Source of the DNA: Chrysaora quinquecirrha
Taxonomy: Eukaryota; Cnidaria; Scyphozoa; Semaeostomeae; Pelagiidae
Assembly: GCA_014526335.1 (NCBI GenBank)
Contig: JACTAT010000268.1
Coordinates: 464,777-528,776 of the forward strand
Length of the DNA stretch: 64,000 nt
Direction of reading: 5' to 3'
Part shown: positions 39,718-49,869 of the stretch, one piece after another
How the letters are laid out: every line of letters starts with the position of its first letter
Numbering within the stretch: the stretch's first letter is position 1
Notes under the pieces: generated by a model
Told to the model about the DNA's origin: nothing
The model's input: only the letters and a program-made list of their open reading frames with translations
The model's database searches: none
Position numbers and translations under genes: made by a program

Positions 39718-40470
39718 GTCCAGGAGGAGTACTAAATATAACTCTGGTACGGCTATGTGCCGCCCAGATGGGTTGCTTTTGGCCCTGAAATGCTCTAAAC
39801 ATGGGTTTGATTCAACCAAAACACCATTTGGGAGGGTTGGAAATTGAAGAAAACTTAAATAAGTTCAATTAGTCTGAGTAGTGCTAATATCGCGTCAAAG
39901 TTGTACGTGGTGATATTTCGATGTTTCGAGTAATAGAAAGCCTTGTTACTCTTGATAATGGTAAGTGAACCAATCGTTCAAACTAACCCTTTTCGTCTAG
40001 TTTGATGCATTTATCAAAATTTACAACAGAACTACTGTTTTAGCTCATGTAGAGTTCTGGTATCAATTACTCAAGTCTAAAAATAGCACAAGGAGACAAT
40101 TTCCAGTCGGGGTCCATGTCCTATCTTTTACAGCGTGTCAAACTACCCCTTTTCGCCAAGTTTGATGCATGCATTACAATTCATATGACAACTACTGCTT
40201 TAACTTACGTAGAGGTCTGGTACCAATTACCCCTGTCTAAAAATAGCACATGGGGTATTTTTCAGAAGGGGACGGTATTGTAAAAGATATCTAAAATGTG
40301 TGTTCACTAAGTTTCATGCTTCATCACAATTTGCATGATTTTTGCCTAATATTGTTCTAATAAACCTCACTACTTACTGTTACACATAACATAGGGTCTG
40401 TGCCTATATAAGTGAGTGGGGGCTTCAAAACCTCGGCACCGTCCATCCATAACTCATGACCTTTCCAAGA
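39718..40470. mobile_element. G-rich-ended element, family B, copy 2, diverged
   Basis: GGAGTACTAAATATAACTCT, GTGCCGCCCAGATGGGTTG and CTCTAAACATGGGTTTGATT follow family B (24320-24682). The right end carries ACCGTCCATCCATAACTCAT. A segment TTTTCGTCTAGTTTGATGCA recurs at about 39993 and 40148. The LTR element below inserted at its right border. Confidence 0.7.
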
Positions 40471-40727
40471 TGTAGCAGGATAGCATGAGTCTCGGCATGA
40501 GTTATTACAACCTCTCTATCGTGTTAAATGTAATGTATAGACTATCTCTCTTCCTTTTGTTCCTTTGTTCTCTCCGTAATTATTGCCGTTAGTAAGTGTA
40601 TATAAGTTGTTTGTAATGTAAATTCTAGTCAGTCTTGAATTACGATAATGTCACAAACTGTCGTGTTCCTGGCTCCGTGTCTTCACACGTTAAAGAGAAA
40701 CATGTATCAATATCGATCCCTATTACA
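40471..40727 (+). repeat. Left LTR
   Basis: 257 bp, TG..CA ends. A TATA-like GTATATAAG lies at about 40598. About 11 mismatches by eye against the right LTR. Confidence 0.93.
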
Positions 40728-41774
40728 AAATGGTGGAGAATCCGGTCTTCTCTGAAAGCCCAGCTTGGTTCAGAGACAGAAATCATCCTCATGACATCAC
40801 CGATCTTGCAAACACCTTCAAACAAAAGCAAGGAATAACTGAACACCTTCAAAGAATCATTGAATAAGACACGAAGAAACGATATTCAAGAAACCCAAGA
40901 AACAAGCCAACATCGCTCGCATACGGTTCAGCAGTACATCCGTCAAGAAAAGCTGGTCATCATGACACAAGGTCGGCAGCAGCCCTCACCAACTAAAAGA
41001 GCTCGCATCCTTCGTTCTACAGGTGGAACCATCCTTCACATGGTCGCAGGTAGAACCATCCTTCACATGGTTGCATTTTGAATTCAACTCATAGAGTCAC
41101 ACAGCACCATCTCCGACTGATAGTCGCTTGGTCAATTCAGATTCCTTCTTTCATGGACTCAGTGTTGGTCATCTTGCTTTCTTCAACGCATTCCTTTCAG
41201 CAAAAGATTCAACAAAGACAGAAAAACTGAACTTTCGATTCGAACACACGTAACTACCTTTCACATTCATTTTTCGTAGTTTACCTTGTCAGTTTTTAAA
41301 TTTCCGTGTTTCATTTCCGTGTAGCGTATCGTAATTTGCATTTCGAACAAACGTAGTCAGACATACATCGCATACATCGTTCTTCATACATAGTTCTTCA
41401 TAGCTAAATTGCTAGCCCTTTACATTCATTCACTTACAAACCGTAGGGATCGTTTTAGGTCATTAAATTTAGGCCTCATCTCTAGGATTTGTCGTACTTT
41501 TACCTTACCAAAAATCTAGGTACATTGCGTGCCCTAAGGCAACATTGGCACACATCCGTGTTGTCAATAACCCGTCCGCTTGCTCACTTGTATTCAACGT
41601 TTCGTGTCAACGCCCTTCATTAGGAAATAGTAGTTTACGTCGTAGCGTAGTTTAAAATAGAAAAATAGACATTATCATTCATGTATCGCAATCTTTAACT
41701 TTTACTTTTGTAACGTTTCACTTCGAAAAAATTCTTCAACCAGTTTCAGAATTTTTTTGCAAGAAGGGGTAGAC

Positions 41775-42031
41775 TGTAGCAGGACAGCATGAGTCTCGGC
41801 ATGAGTTATTACAACCTCTCTATCGTGTTAAATGTTATGTATGGACTTTCTCTCTTTCTTTCGTTCCTTTGTTCTCTCCGTAATTATTGCCGTTAGTAAG
41901 TGTATATAAGTTGTATGTAATGTAAATTCTAGTCTGTCTTGAATTACGATAATGTCACAAACTGTCGTGTTCCTGGTTCCGTGTCTTCACACGTTAAAGA
42001 GACACATGTATCAATATAGATCCCTATTACA
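41775..42031 (+). repeat. Right LTR
   Basis: 257 bp, same ends as the left LTR. AAGA follows directly as the target duplication. Confidence 0.93.
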
Positions 42032-42439
42032 AAGACGGCGCCATATGTTTCGAGTAGTAAAGCAAACGTAGAAAGTCAAAGTCGAAAAAATTGTCTTCAA
42101 AGTTTTCAAATTGTTTTCATGCATTTTCATACAAAATAAAATGAGTGTTATCTACACTGTTGTAGGATAAATACGTAAATAGCTAAATGTTCATTACACA
42201 TATGTAAAAAATTCTATGCCTCTAGCAAATAAAGGGCAAAAAGTATAAATGACTAATATAATAAAATTTTAGAATATTAAACAACAAATAAAAGAGAAAA
42301 ACTTTACACTACTACAGCGCACGGCAACGGGGGCATAATCCAAAACATTGTCTTAGAGTTGTAAAGGACTTTGGAACAAATGGTACAAACGGAAATTACT
42401 GTGTTTATGAATCAAGATGAATGGCTCTGGGTAGTCGAT

Positions 42440-42698
42440 CAATAACTTTTGATCAAGCTTTTGTGACCCGCTAATCAAGGAGCGAAATGCTTGACCGTTT
42501 AGGCACATTGACAAATATTACCCGTCCAACATTTTTGCTTGATATGTTTTTGCTGCTTTTGAAGTTATTCGGAAACATCGCTGAGCGAGTTCTGCTTGTC
42601 AAGCAATGTTTTGTGATGAGGCCAAACGGTCAAACTTTGCTTGTAAAGCCAATCTCGAATGTTTGACAAATAATGTTTGCTCGCTTGGCCAGGGCCTA
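42440..42698. mobile_element. TIR element, family T, diverged copy
   Basis: GCGAAATGCTTGACCGTTTAGG on the left side, GGCCAAACGGTCAAACTTTG and CGCTTGGCCAGGGCC on the right. Confidence 0.72.
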
Positions 42699-42739
42699 AG
42701 ATTAGTTAAAACCGGTTAAAACAACTTTGAACGTAATAT

Positions 42740-42930
42740 AAGTTCTTCTCTTCTCCTCTGACACTCCCCGTGAAAGAATACAAGTCAGACAGTCCGGGCA
42801 GCATTCATACCCAGATGCGGAACAAAAGTTCGAAGTGCACCAGTCAGGAAAGTGAAGCTGCACTGGTACTGTGCTTTCAACACCAATCAGCTCACCAGCC
42901 TTAGTTGAGGAGTCCAGATGAGGAAACAAA
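42740..42930. repeat. Interspersed repeat family R1, copy
   Basis: CTCTGACACTCCCCG, ATACCCAGATGCGGAA, GAAAGTGAAGCTGC and CAACACCAATCAG in the same order as at 16240 and 56385. Confidence 0.6.
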
Positions 42931-43133
42931 CTTCTGTCGCAAACATAAGAAGGCAAAGCTATTCATGTGGGGTGAAAACCGGGTGAATAAAGCCAGGTTA
43001 ACTTTAACGTTTATTTGTGGTTACGCCTTTGGATGGAATAAGGAATTTGCAGTTGACATTTGCCATTTCCAATTTATTAGTGTATAAATTGCTGGCACAC
43101 GGCATATGAAATTGAGAGTTCTTTAAAGGAATC

Positions 43134-43196
43134 GAACATTCGAGCACAGAATAGGGATTAGGTTTAACACTTTATCCCTATTCTGTGATTCGAGCT
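43134..43196. other. Hairpin with near-perfect 20-bp stem
   Basis: CGAGCACAGAATAGGGAT and ATCCCTATTCTGTGATTCG face each other across a 15-base loop. This could be a miRNA-like hairpin or a tiny foldback repeat. Confidence 0.6.
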
Positions 43197-44319
43197 TGCA
43201 GGTAAAAAAAACTGTAAAAAAAACAGGATTGAAAAGGCTGTGGATTATAATGTCTGATGTATTTGATGGATGAGGCTTGTTGTGGCAGGTTATTATGCTG
43301 GGCATGGTGGAGAAGGTTTGCAATGGTGTCTTCTTGGGTGATGGATATGCACTAGCTGCATGAGTCTGATATAAAGCAGTTGCTTAATGCATTATGTTTC
43401 TATCATAGCGAAGGGCTACAGGTCTACAGCTGTTAAGGTAACGAGATCCTAGACTGCTGAGGAAGTCTTATACAAAATTTCACAGCAGGTCATTAGAACA
43501 ACACAAATACGACTTACAAAGCTTAAATTCTAGCTGTGTGTAATGTTTTACATATAAATGCTTCTAGCTGGTGTCTTTGCTGTCTTAATTTCTATACTCT
43601 GTTTGCATTTCGAGGCTTATGCGTTTTAATACTAATGAACAAATGGTAGCGTAACTATAAGTGGCAAACACTTTGGTGCGAGGAACTGTCATTATCCCCC
43701 TGGGCCCTGACTTTGAAAAACAATGGTCTTTTCAATTTCAACAACAGAAACAGACAACGCTTCGCAGTTCATATTTTTCAGCTAGAGCATCGAAAATCAC
43801 GGAAAGCAGTAGGTTTTGTACGTTTGAAAGGCCTTTTAAACCTTCTAACCAAACAGGCAGCAGCTTTGCTAGAAGGTTTGGTAGATATTGATGGAATGGA
43901 ACTACAAATATATATTTAAACTGTCACACCCTCTGTTTTCGATGCTTGCATTTGATTGGGGACCCCTTGGGACATCTATTCATCACTTGAAGTCTATCGT
44001 TTTCATATTTCGATAGGTTCAAATTTCCTGCTCAAAAAAACCCTTTCTGCGCCTTCTATTTTCTGGAGACTTCCAAGAAGTTAGGAAGACCGTTTTTTTG
44101 GATAACTCTCGGGAAAGTTGGAGAATTTGAAGGCTCTAAATTCTCCGGACTCTAGAGCTGGAAGATTTCATAGACTTTGCACAGAATTTTTTTCCAAATA
44201 AACTTCTCAAAGTTGTCCGTTTTAAAGAAGCTTTTTTAGGCATCTAGAATCGGAAGCCTCCAAAGTCTACTATCTTCAGAATTCAGAAAAGATAAAAGTG
44301 CCAAAAGAACGCCCCTAAA
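43197..44319. other. No gene recognised
   Basis: Unique-looking sequence; the 70-codon plus frames at 43661-43919 have no recognisable motif. Confidence 0.35.
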
Positions 44320-44566
44320 TGGTGGGGGGTGACAGCTATGATCAATGTAGCGGTGTACCGGCTTTTTTGCAAGTTTACCGGCCAGTATTTGTGACGATGC
44401 ACCGGTGTACCAGTTTTCACGCATGTGCATGTTATGGCTTTGATTTTTAAAGTGCACCATTTACCAGGTTGCGTTTGTACCGTACCGGGCGACTTTCAGT
44501 CTCCCGTACCGTGTACCGGGTGCTCTGTACTGGATAATCGGGTAGCTGTCAGCCCCCCCACCACAC
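44320..44566. mobile_element. G-rich-ended foldback with repeated GTACCGG words
   Basis: GGTGGGGGGTGACAGCT at the left, AGCTGTCAGCCCCCCC at the right. The interior contains GTACCGG or GTGTACCGG about seven times. Confidence 0.8.
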
Positions 44567-44817
44567 TAAATGACACCATTGCTGAGAATTTTTTGATCCA
44601 TAATTTTCATGTGATGTATTTTTAGTCTAGTTAGTCTTATCTTGTTGTTTTGGTGAGTTCACTATGAAATGATATTTTGCTTATAATCTTACTGTTCAAT
44701 CGAAGATTTGTTGTATGTTTCTCTCCTCGTCATAATAATTTAATAACACCTTTGTCTCGCCAATATCAAAGTGTCCACCACTGGTTGGTATAAATTATAT
44801 AACGACTTAAAGAAAAA

Positions 44818-45333
44818 TTAAATAGCTTCAACTGATTGGTCAAATAACTCGGTAATCTCACCACCAATCTTGCTGTAACCAACGACAACCCAGTCATCTT
44901 TGATCATATTCAGAACAAGCCAATCATCAGCTGAAACTTTATCAGACAGTTCCAAGTTGCCATTAGTAACAACTTCAGTAAGATGGCGGATTACAACTTT
45001 CTTTCCTTTACCAATATCGCAGATAATTGATCTTTCGCATGTTGATGCTGGCTCTGGGACAACATCACCATGATCCTCGAATTCTATCCCACTTTCCGGA
45101 TCGATTTGCCGCGTCTCTGCGATGACATCTTCATCTACTTGAACCTGGTCCTTCTTAGGTCGCTTTTTGTTCACAGCATCGGTCTGGTCGTTGGCGATTG
45201 GAATTGGCTCAGGGCAAATATCCTTGATCTCCGTCGTTTCTTCTCTTTTCTTTTCGGTCTTGTTGAATGAGACTTGGATGTTTACGGGTTTTATATAAGC
45301 AGTGATTTTATTTTGGGTTTCAGCATCGCCTTC
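44818..45333 (-). CDS. Last exon of an unidentified gene for a charged protein
   Basis: Acceptor ATTGGTAG at 45334-45335, then 171 clean codons and TAA at 44818. It begins EGDAETQNKITAYIKPVN, has a basic/acidic middle (NKKRPKKDQVQVDED) and ends with a more folded-looking part (VSADDWLVLNMIKDDWVVVG, GGEITELFDQSVEAI). I do not recognise the family. It probably belongs with the coding sequence at 49205-49860 upstream, since AAG|GTTCGT there ends in phase 0 and this exon begins in phase 0, but the 3.9-kb intron is inferred. Confidence 0.65.
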   Translation of the reverse strand, partial: EGDAETQNKITAYIKPVNIQVSFNKTEKKREETTEIKDICPEPIPIANDQTDAVNKKRPKKDQVQVDEDVIAETRQIDPESGIEFEDHGDVVPEPASTCERSIICDIGKGKKVVIRHLTEVVTNGNLELSDKVSADDWLVLNMIKDDWVVVGYSKIGGEITELFDQSVEAI

Positions 45334-45358
45334 CTACCAATAAAAAAACAAATTCAAA

Positions 45359-45460
45359 ATGCAGTGGCTGTGCAACCTCGATACAACGGACGCCCAACGC
45401 ACCAATGTTACTGTATTGTCCGTTGTTGAGAGGTGTCCGCTGTATGGAGGTTGTTTATTA
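45359..45460. mobile_element. Small foldback with CCTCGATACAACGGACGCC ends
   Basis: CAACCTCGATACAACGGACG at the left and GTCCGCTGTATGGAGGTTG at the right resemble pogo/mariner-type terminal repeats in an internally deleted copy. Confidence 0.6.
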
Positions 45461-45718
45461 TATGTACGAGGTTGTAGCGAAATTGGGTGTAAAATTTCAC
45501 TCCCAGCGATTTTTCACGGTCAAATCCTTTATAGATTTTCAATCTTTTCATCGCTATAAAATCGACATCTTAAGGAATAGAAGCGTAAAAATTTGCCTCA
45601 ACACTAAAGTGAAGGTGCTCAATCTGAATATGGGGTCAAAATATTTTTACGAACAATTTTCGCAAATTTTGAAAACGAGGCTCTTTGTTGAAAAGGTGTA
45701 TACGAATATTCAGTTTTT

Positions 45719-46005
45719 TCAAACTTCTGCCGTCCCCCGTCATTCTCCGCCGTTCCGATGTCGTTCCCCGTCATTCTCCGTCGTTCCCCGTCATTTCCAT
45801 GCCGTTCCCTAAGGCTACCCGTCATTCCCCGCCGTTCCCATGCCGTTCTCTGTCATTCCCATGCCGTTACCCGTCCTTCCCCGCCGTTCCCCGTCATTCC
45901 CCGCCGTTCCCATGCCGTTGCCAAAGGTTGCCCGTCATTCCCCGCCATTCCCATGTCGTTCCCTGCCACTTCCATGCCGTTCACAACGTTCCCCACTTTA
46001 GTAAT
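45719..46005. repeat. Minisatellite of CCGTTCCCATG / CCGTCATTCCCCG words
   Basis: About 25 units of 10-13 bases; the Pro/Ser/His-rich plus-strand frames here are artefacts. Confidence 0.92.
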
Positions 46006-46614
46006 GGCCAACATTTGAGTTAACTGAGTTACATGTCCTAACTACACCCCTGATTTGATTTTTAACACAATTCAAATTTTATGGTTTTTGTTTTGGGTCA
46101 GGAATCTAATTTATCACATCATTTATGGTCAATAAAATAATTCTTATGTTTGGTAAGAATTCTAATAATTCTTACCAAACAACTTTTTATTACCTTTAAG
46201 TAGGTCATTATAAACAAACATTGTTTTAAAATTAAAAATATATTGTTTAAAAAAATATTAATTACATTTCTTTGCACATGAGTGATAGTGAAGTTTTTTC
46301 AATAAACTAAAAAGATAGGAAGTTAATTGTCTTATTGATGAATTGTTGTCCTAGTGACCCAAAAAGATGAGGCATGTTCATTTAATCACAGTTTGCCATG
46401 GTTACTTGTGTAGCCATGTTATCAACTGGATAAAAATTTAAAGATTGTGTCTTGTTTTAGTTAATATTCCTTTTCATTTCTTTCCACTGCTAAAATTATT
46501 GAGGCTATGGTGGCAAAGGAGCGGGGAACAGGATTGGAAGTCTGGAGCCCTCCTGCTTTTTCTGAGGATGCCAAGGAGCAACAGTGCCCTTTTTAATACC
46601 ATAATTTCCTCGAA

Positions 46615-47002
46615 TACACGTTTTTTATAAGAAACCTGGCACGGGGCCTAGTTCTAACAGTTTCTTAATTTTTGGCCCAATTTTAGTTCTAAAAGTTTCT
46701 AAACAGTTTCTTAATTTAATGGGAATAAATTGCAGTTAAAACGATAAAAAAGTGAATATAGAAAGCAAATTAATAATATTATTGTATTACAAAGAATTAG
46801 CCATGCTGGTGCGAGAAATCGCACGGAAATGCTTGAGAATTGATTACTACGTCCACAAATATGAAATCAGTATGTTGGAAAACAGACACAAAAATTTCTT
46901 AAGTTTCTTAACTCCTTCCTCCTAGTTCTAAAAGTTTCTTAACTTTTGGGGTGTCTAGTTCTAAGTTTCTTATAAACCAGTTTCTTATAAAAAAAACGTG
47001 TA
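46615..47002. mobile_element. TA-flanked inverted-repeat element, word family E, word TTTCTTA
   Basis: TACACGTTTTTTATAAGAAA at the left, the inverse at the right. TTTCTTA occurs eight times (both strands), in both subterminal parts, with AGTTCTAAAAG spacers. The centre differs from other E copies. Confidence 0.92.
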
Positions 47003-47412
47003 CAAGCTTTTTTTTGTAAGGAACCACTTTATAACGAACCTACATGTAGAAGGCCCGAAAATTTAAAGAACTTATACTATGTACTAAAGAGAAAATCACT
47101 AAGGAACTTTTCATTGTTGAATATTTTTATTACTGCAAACAATCAAGAATTAGAAAGCTGGTTCCATTCATTTGCAGTCGAAAATCACATAAATTGTATG
47201 TTACGCATGTATCAAATGTTACCTTGAGTAATCTTGAACTTTGCTTTCATGCAAGTGTATTTCTATTATTGTTATGACACTGAATGTACAGTTAAAATCA
47301 AGGAAAAATTAAGGAACTTTTGGACCTACAATTGCTTCAAAAGAGGTCCAAACATAAGGAACTTTAAGAACTAGGCCTTGAGGTAGGTTCCCTATAAATA
47401 AAAAAACGTGTA
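47001..47412. mobile_element. Word family E, word AAGGAAC, directly adjoining the previous element
   Basis: GTAAGGAACCACTTTATAAC at the left, CCCTATAAATAAAAAAACGTGTA at the right in broken form; the centre (CATTTGCAGTCGAAAATCAC) links it to 25018-25422 in inverse orientation. It shares the TA border at 47001-47002 with its neighbour. Confidence 0.85.
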
Positions 47413-47579
47413 GCTACTGTAAAAACCTATTGTTTTCTGGGAAAAATGTTGGAAATCTCGTACACGATTTTGAGGAGTGAAATGCCCCTCAATGCACTCC
47501 TCAGTTTTAGGAGCCAGGAAATTATGAAGATGGAGATTGTTCCTTATAAGAAAATTGTGAAAATCTATACCAGGGGGCA

Positions 47580-47665
47580 CATCCCTGGTACCCAAATTAT
47601 ACATAGTGCCCCAACAAGGGGGCACATCCCCAGTACCCAAATTATACATAGAGCCCCATTGAGAC
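47580..47665. repeat. Tandem duplication of a 48-bp unit
   Basis: GGGGGCACATCCCTGGTACC ... ACATAGTGCCCC is followed by a second near-identical copy. Confidence 0.75.
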
Positions 47666-47704
47666 TAACCCCCAAATAATTACGTCTTGTCTGAACTAGC
47701 AACT

Positions 47705-47835
47705 GACACTTCAAAATTGTGATGAACAGCGGAATCATTTTCGGGCATACTAAAAAGCTTTTTTTGTCTGACACTCTTTTAAGTATGCCCGAAAATGATT
47801 CCGCTGTTCATCGCAATTTTAAAGTTTTGTACAAC
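47705..47835. mobile_element. Long perfect foldback, family H2
   Basis: AATTGTGATGAACAGCGGAA ... CGGGCATACT and its inverse flank an 18-base T-rich loop; the stem is about 45 bp. The arm words (CAGCGGAA.CATTTT, TTGCAA) recur around 52425-52460 and 52865-52905. Confidence 0.85.
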
Positions 47836-48164
47836 TCAAAGACTATTCACCAACTGACACTTATTCCAAATCCCCCCAGCAATTAGGCACCTGAGAGTTC
47901 AAGAGGAACACTAAATCAGTCAGAAAAAAACATTTCAGGGTTTAGGGACACCCTGGTCAAAGCTTAAGAACTTGGGGAAACACTCAAAGCTGGCAAATAT
48001 TGTAAAAAGCAATTAGTTATCAAAACCATGCAAAGAATTCAAAATTATGATTTAATTGATGTTCATTTTGGTTTAATTCTACACTAATGGCAATCCAAAT
48101 GGGGTGATTCATTCAAATCATAAATTAAAAAAAAAAATTCACAAAAAACAAAAGTGGTAAAAAT

Positions 48165-48534
48165 TACATTCTTTTATAAGGAACCTTAGGTCTGAGTTGA
48201 GGCTTGAGTTCCTTAATTTTTCGACAAAAAGAGGCTGAAGTTCCTTATATTGTTCCATGTCATGACATATGCTTGAATACTAATTTTTACAGCAAATTCA
48301 TATAAATTTGCTTCATTTTCTAACTTCAAATATAAATGGAGTCTTTTTTGGCAGAAGGATTGGAAATATATTGTTATTCCGTTATTTTTCTGTACAAATA
48401 GTCTTGTTCTTGAAAAAATGCATTCCTAGTTTTTCATCCGAGCCTCGACAGTTCCTTAAAGTTCCTTAATTTTTTGGGAATTGTCAGCCTCGAGTTCCTT
48501 ACCCTATAAATGTGTTCCTTATAAAAAAAGTGTA
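48165..48534. mobile_element. TA-flanked inverted-repeat element, word family E, word TTCCTTA
   Basis: TTTATAAGGAACC at the left, GTTCCTTATAAAAAAAGTGTA at the right (in parts). TTCCTTA occurs seven times; spacers are GAGGCT/AGCCTCG. Confidence 0.9.
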
Positions 48535-49204
48535 AATGATAGAATTTTCAGTTGTTTTCTTTAGTTTTCAAAAACAAATAGATGAGATGAGATTTGCTCT
48601 TTCAAAATCATAATTGACTTTCTATCCACATTTTGAAACATTTCAAAAGATGGACTCATTCATAAAAACTATCGATTGTCACTACGTATTATCGAACATT
48701 GTCAAGTGAAAATAACAAAATGGTTTAGCCATCATGTCAACGCCCCTCCCTTAACCATGCCTACCAACCATCCAGCTAATTTCACAGCTTCGGACAGACA
48801 TTTTTCAAACTGAGGAAAAACATTCAAAAGTCTGAAAATTAATTTAATAATAATAGCATCGACCTTTCTCATGGTTTAAAAAAAAACGACCGCAAAATTA
48901 TATCTTTGAACTTTTACTACACTAATCTAATTTGGTAGTAGCTTAACTTTGTACATACAATACGTACACGTGGGGAATCATTCGAATGTTCGAAAAGGCC
49001 TAATCGGAAATAAGTTTGACAAAAATTTAGATCTATTAAGGCAAAAATAAATAAAATCCGCTAAGCGACAAAAATCAAAAGAACAAAATGACCCAGAAAG
49101 TTAACGGGAGAAACGGTAAAGCCGTCTCAACAGGCAAGGCGGACCAGTGATGACCTAGAGTAGTACGCATAATATCAAAACAAAAACTTTACGCCACTAC
49201 GAAC
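48535..49204. other. Intron or spacer, nothing recognised
   Basis: AT-rich sequence without exon-like frames. Confidence 0.35.
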
Positions 49205-49860
49205 CTTTTCCTTCGTTTCTTCTCCGTCAACCTTTTCTTCATCTTTTAATGGAGTAGACGAATGATTTGGTTTTGCTTCAAGATGCTTTTTTCTTCGTTC
49301 TTCAAACGCCGTTATAAGATTATCCTTTCCGCTGGAAAGATCGTGAGTTGAACTTGACGTCGAAGTTCTGTCTACACTCTCTAGTAAACCGGACATTCGC
49401 CATCCATCAACCTCCTTGCTTTCCTCTCTGTTTAGATCCGTATCAAGAGATTTCGAAAGTCCTTCTGTTTTAATTCGGCATTTTCTTCCAAAGTTTCTGA
49501 TACATCAACGGGTTTATGAATGGCATTCCACGAGGATCATGCTCCACAGACAAACTTCTAAACATAACGTTCCTGAAGCGTCCGGCACCATCTTTTCTTT
49601 CTTCTTTCGCTTCGGAAAAGTTAGTCTCATCCGTCGTTTTTCCTTTTTGCCACTGCCTTCTGCATAGCTATACGAAGACTCCGTCGTCACTGCTGAAATA
49701 TCCGTTCTTTCAGACATAGCTTCTGATATTTGAGACACAGTATCGCCGTCCGTGGGCTTGTCGTAGTGTCCGCCAATACCCGAATCATTAGGCCCAAGTT
49801 GATCAAGATCGCTTGTACTTTTTGATTTTTTGAACTGGTTAGTTTCTTTAATCTCTTTCT
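49205..49860 (-). pseudogene. Frame-broken coding sequence of a Ser-rich charged protein
   Basis: The minus strand reads like one protein only if three single-base slips are assumed, near 49636-49648, 49520-49530 and 49455-49465. Segments in order: KSTSDLDQLGPNDSGIGG, SQISEAMSERTDISAV, then FRSLSVEHDPRGMPF, VDVSETLEENAELKQK, and SKSLDTDLNREESKEVDGW, LESVDRTSTSSSTHDLSSG up to the donor at 49204. The last 260 bases are clean. This is either an aged pseudogene or uncorrected base-count errors. No family recognised. Confidence 0.5.
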
Positions 49861-49869
49861 AATGCTTTA

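Larger units (their letters stand above)
40471..42031 (+). mobile_element. Complete short LTR retrotransposon, non-autonomous
   Basis: Two 257-bp LTRs (40471-40727 and 41775-42031), each TGTAGCAGG ... CTATTACA, frame a 1047-bp interior. A primer-binding-like TGGTGGAGAATCCGG starts at 40731, a purine tract (AAGAAGGGGTAGAC) precedes the right LTR, and AAGA on both sides is a 4-bp target duplication. The interior has only a short gag-like reading (AWFRDRNHPHDI, LANTFKQKQGITEHLQ) broken by stops; no protease, reverse transcriptase or integrase. Strand is inferred from the PBS and purine tract order. Confidence 0.93.

Noticed and set aside
45405..46023. 112-135 codon plus frames rich in Pro/Ser/His
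   Set aside because: CCGTTCCC minisatellite translation.
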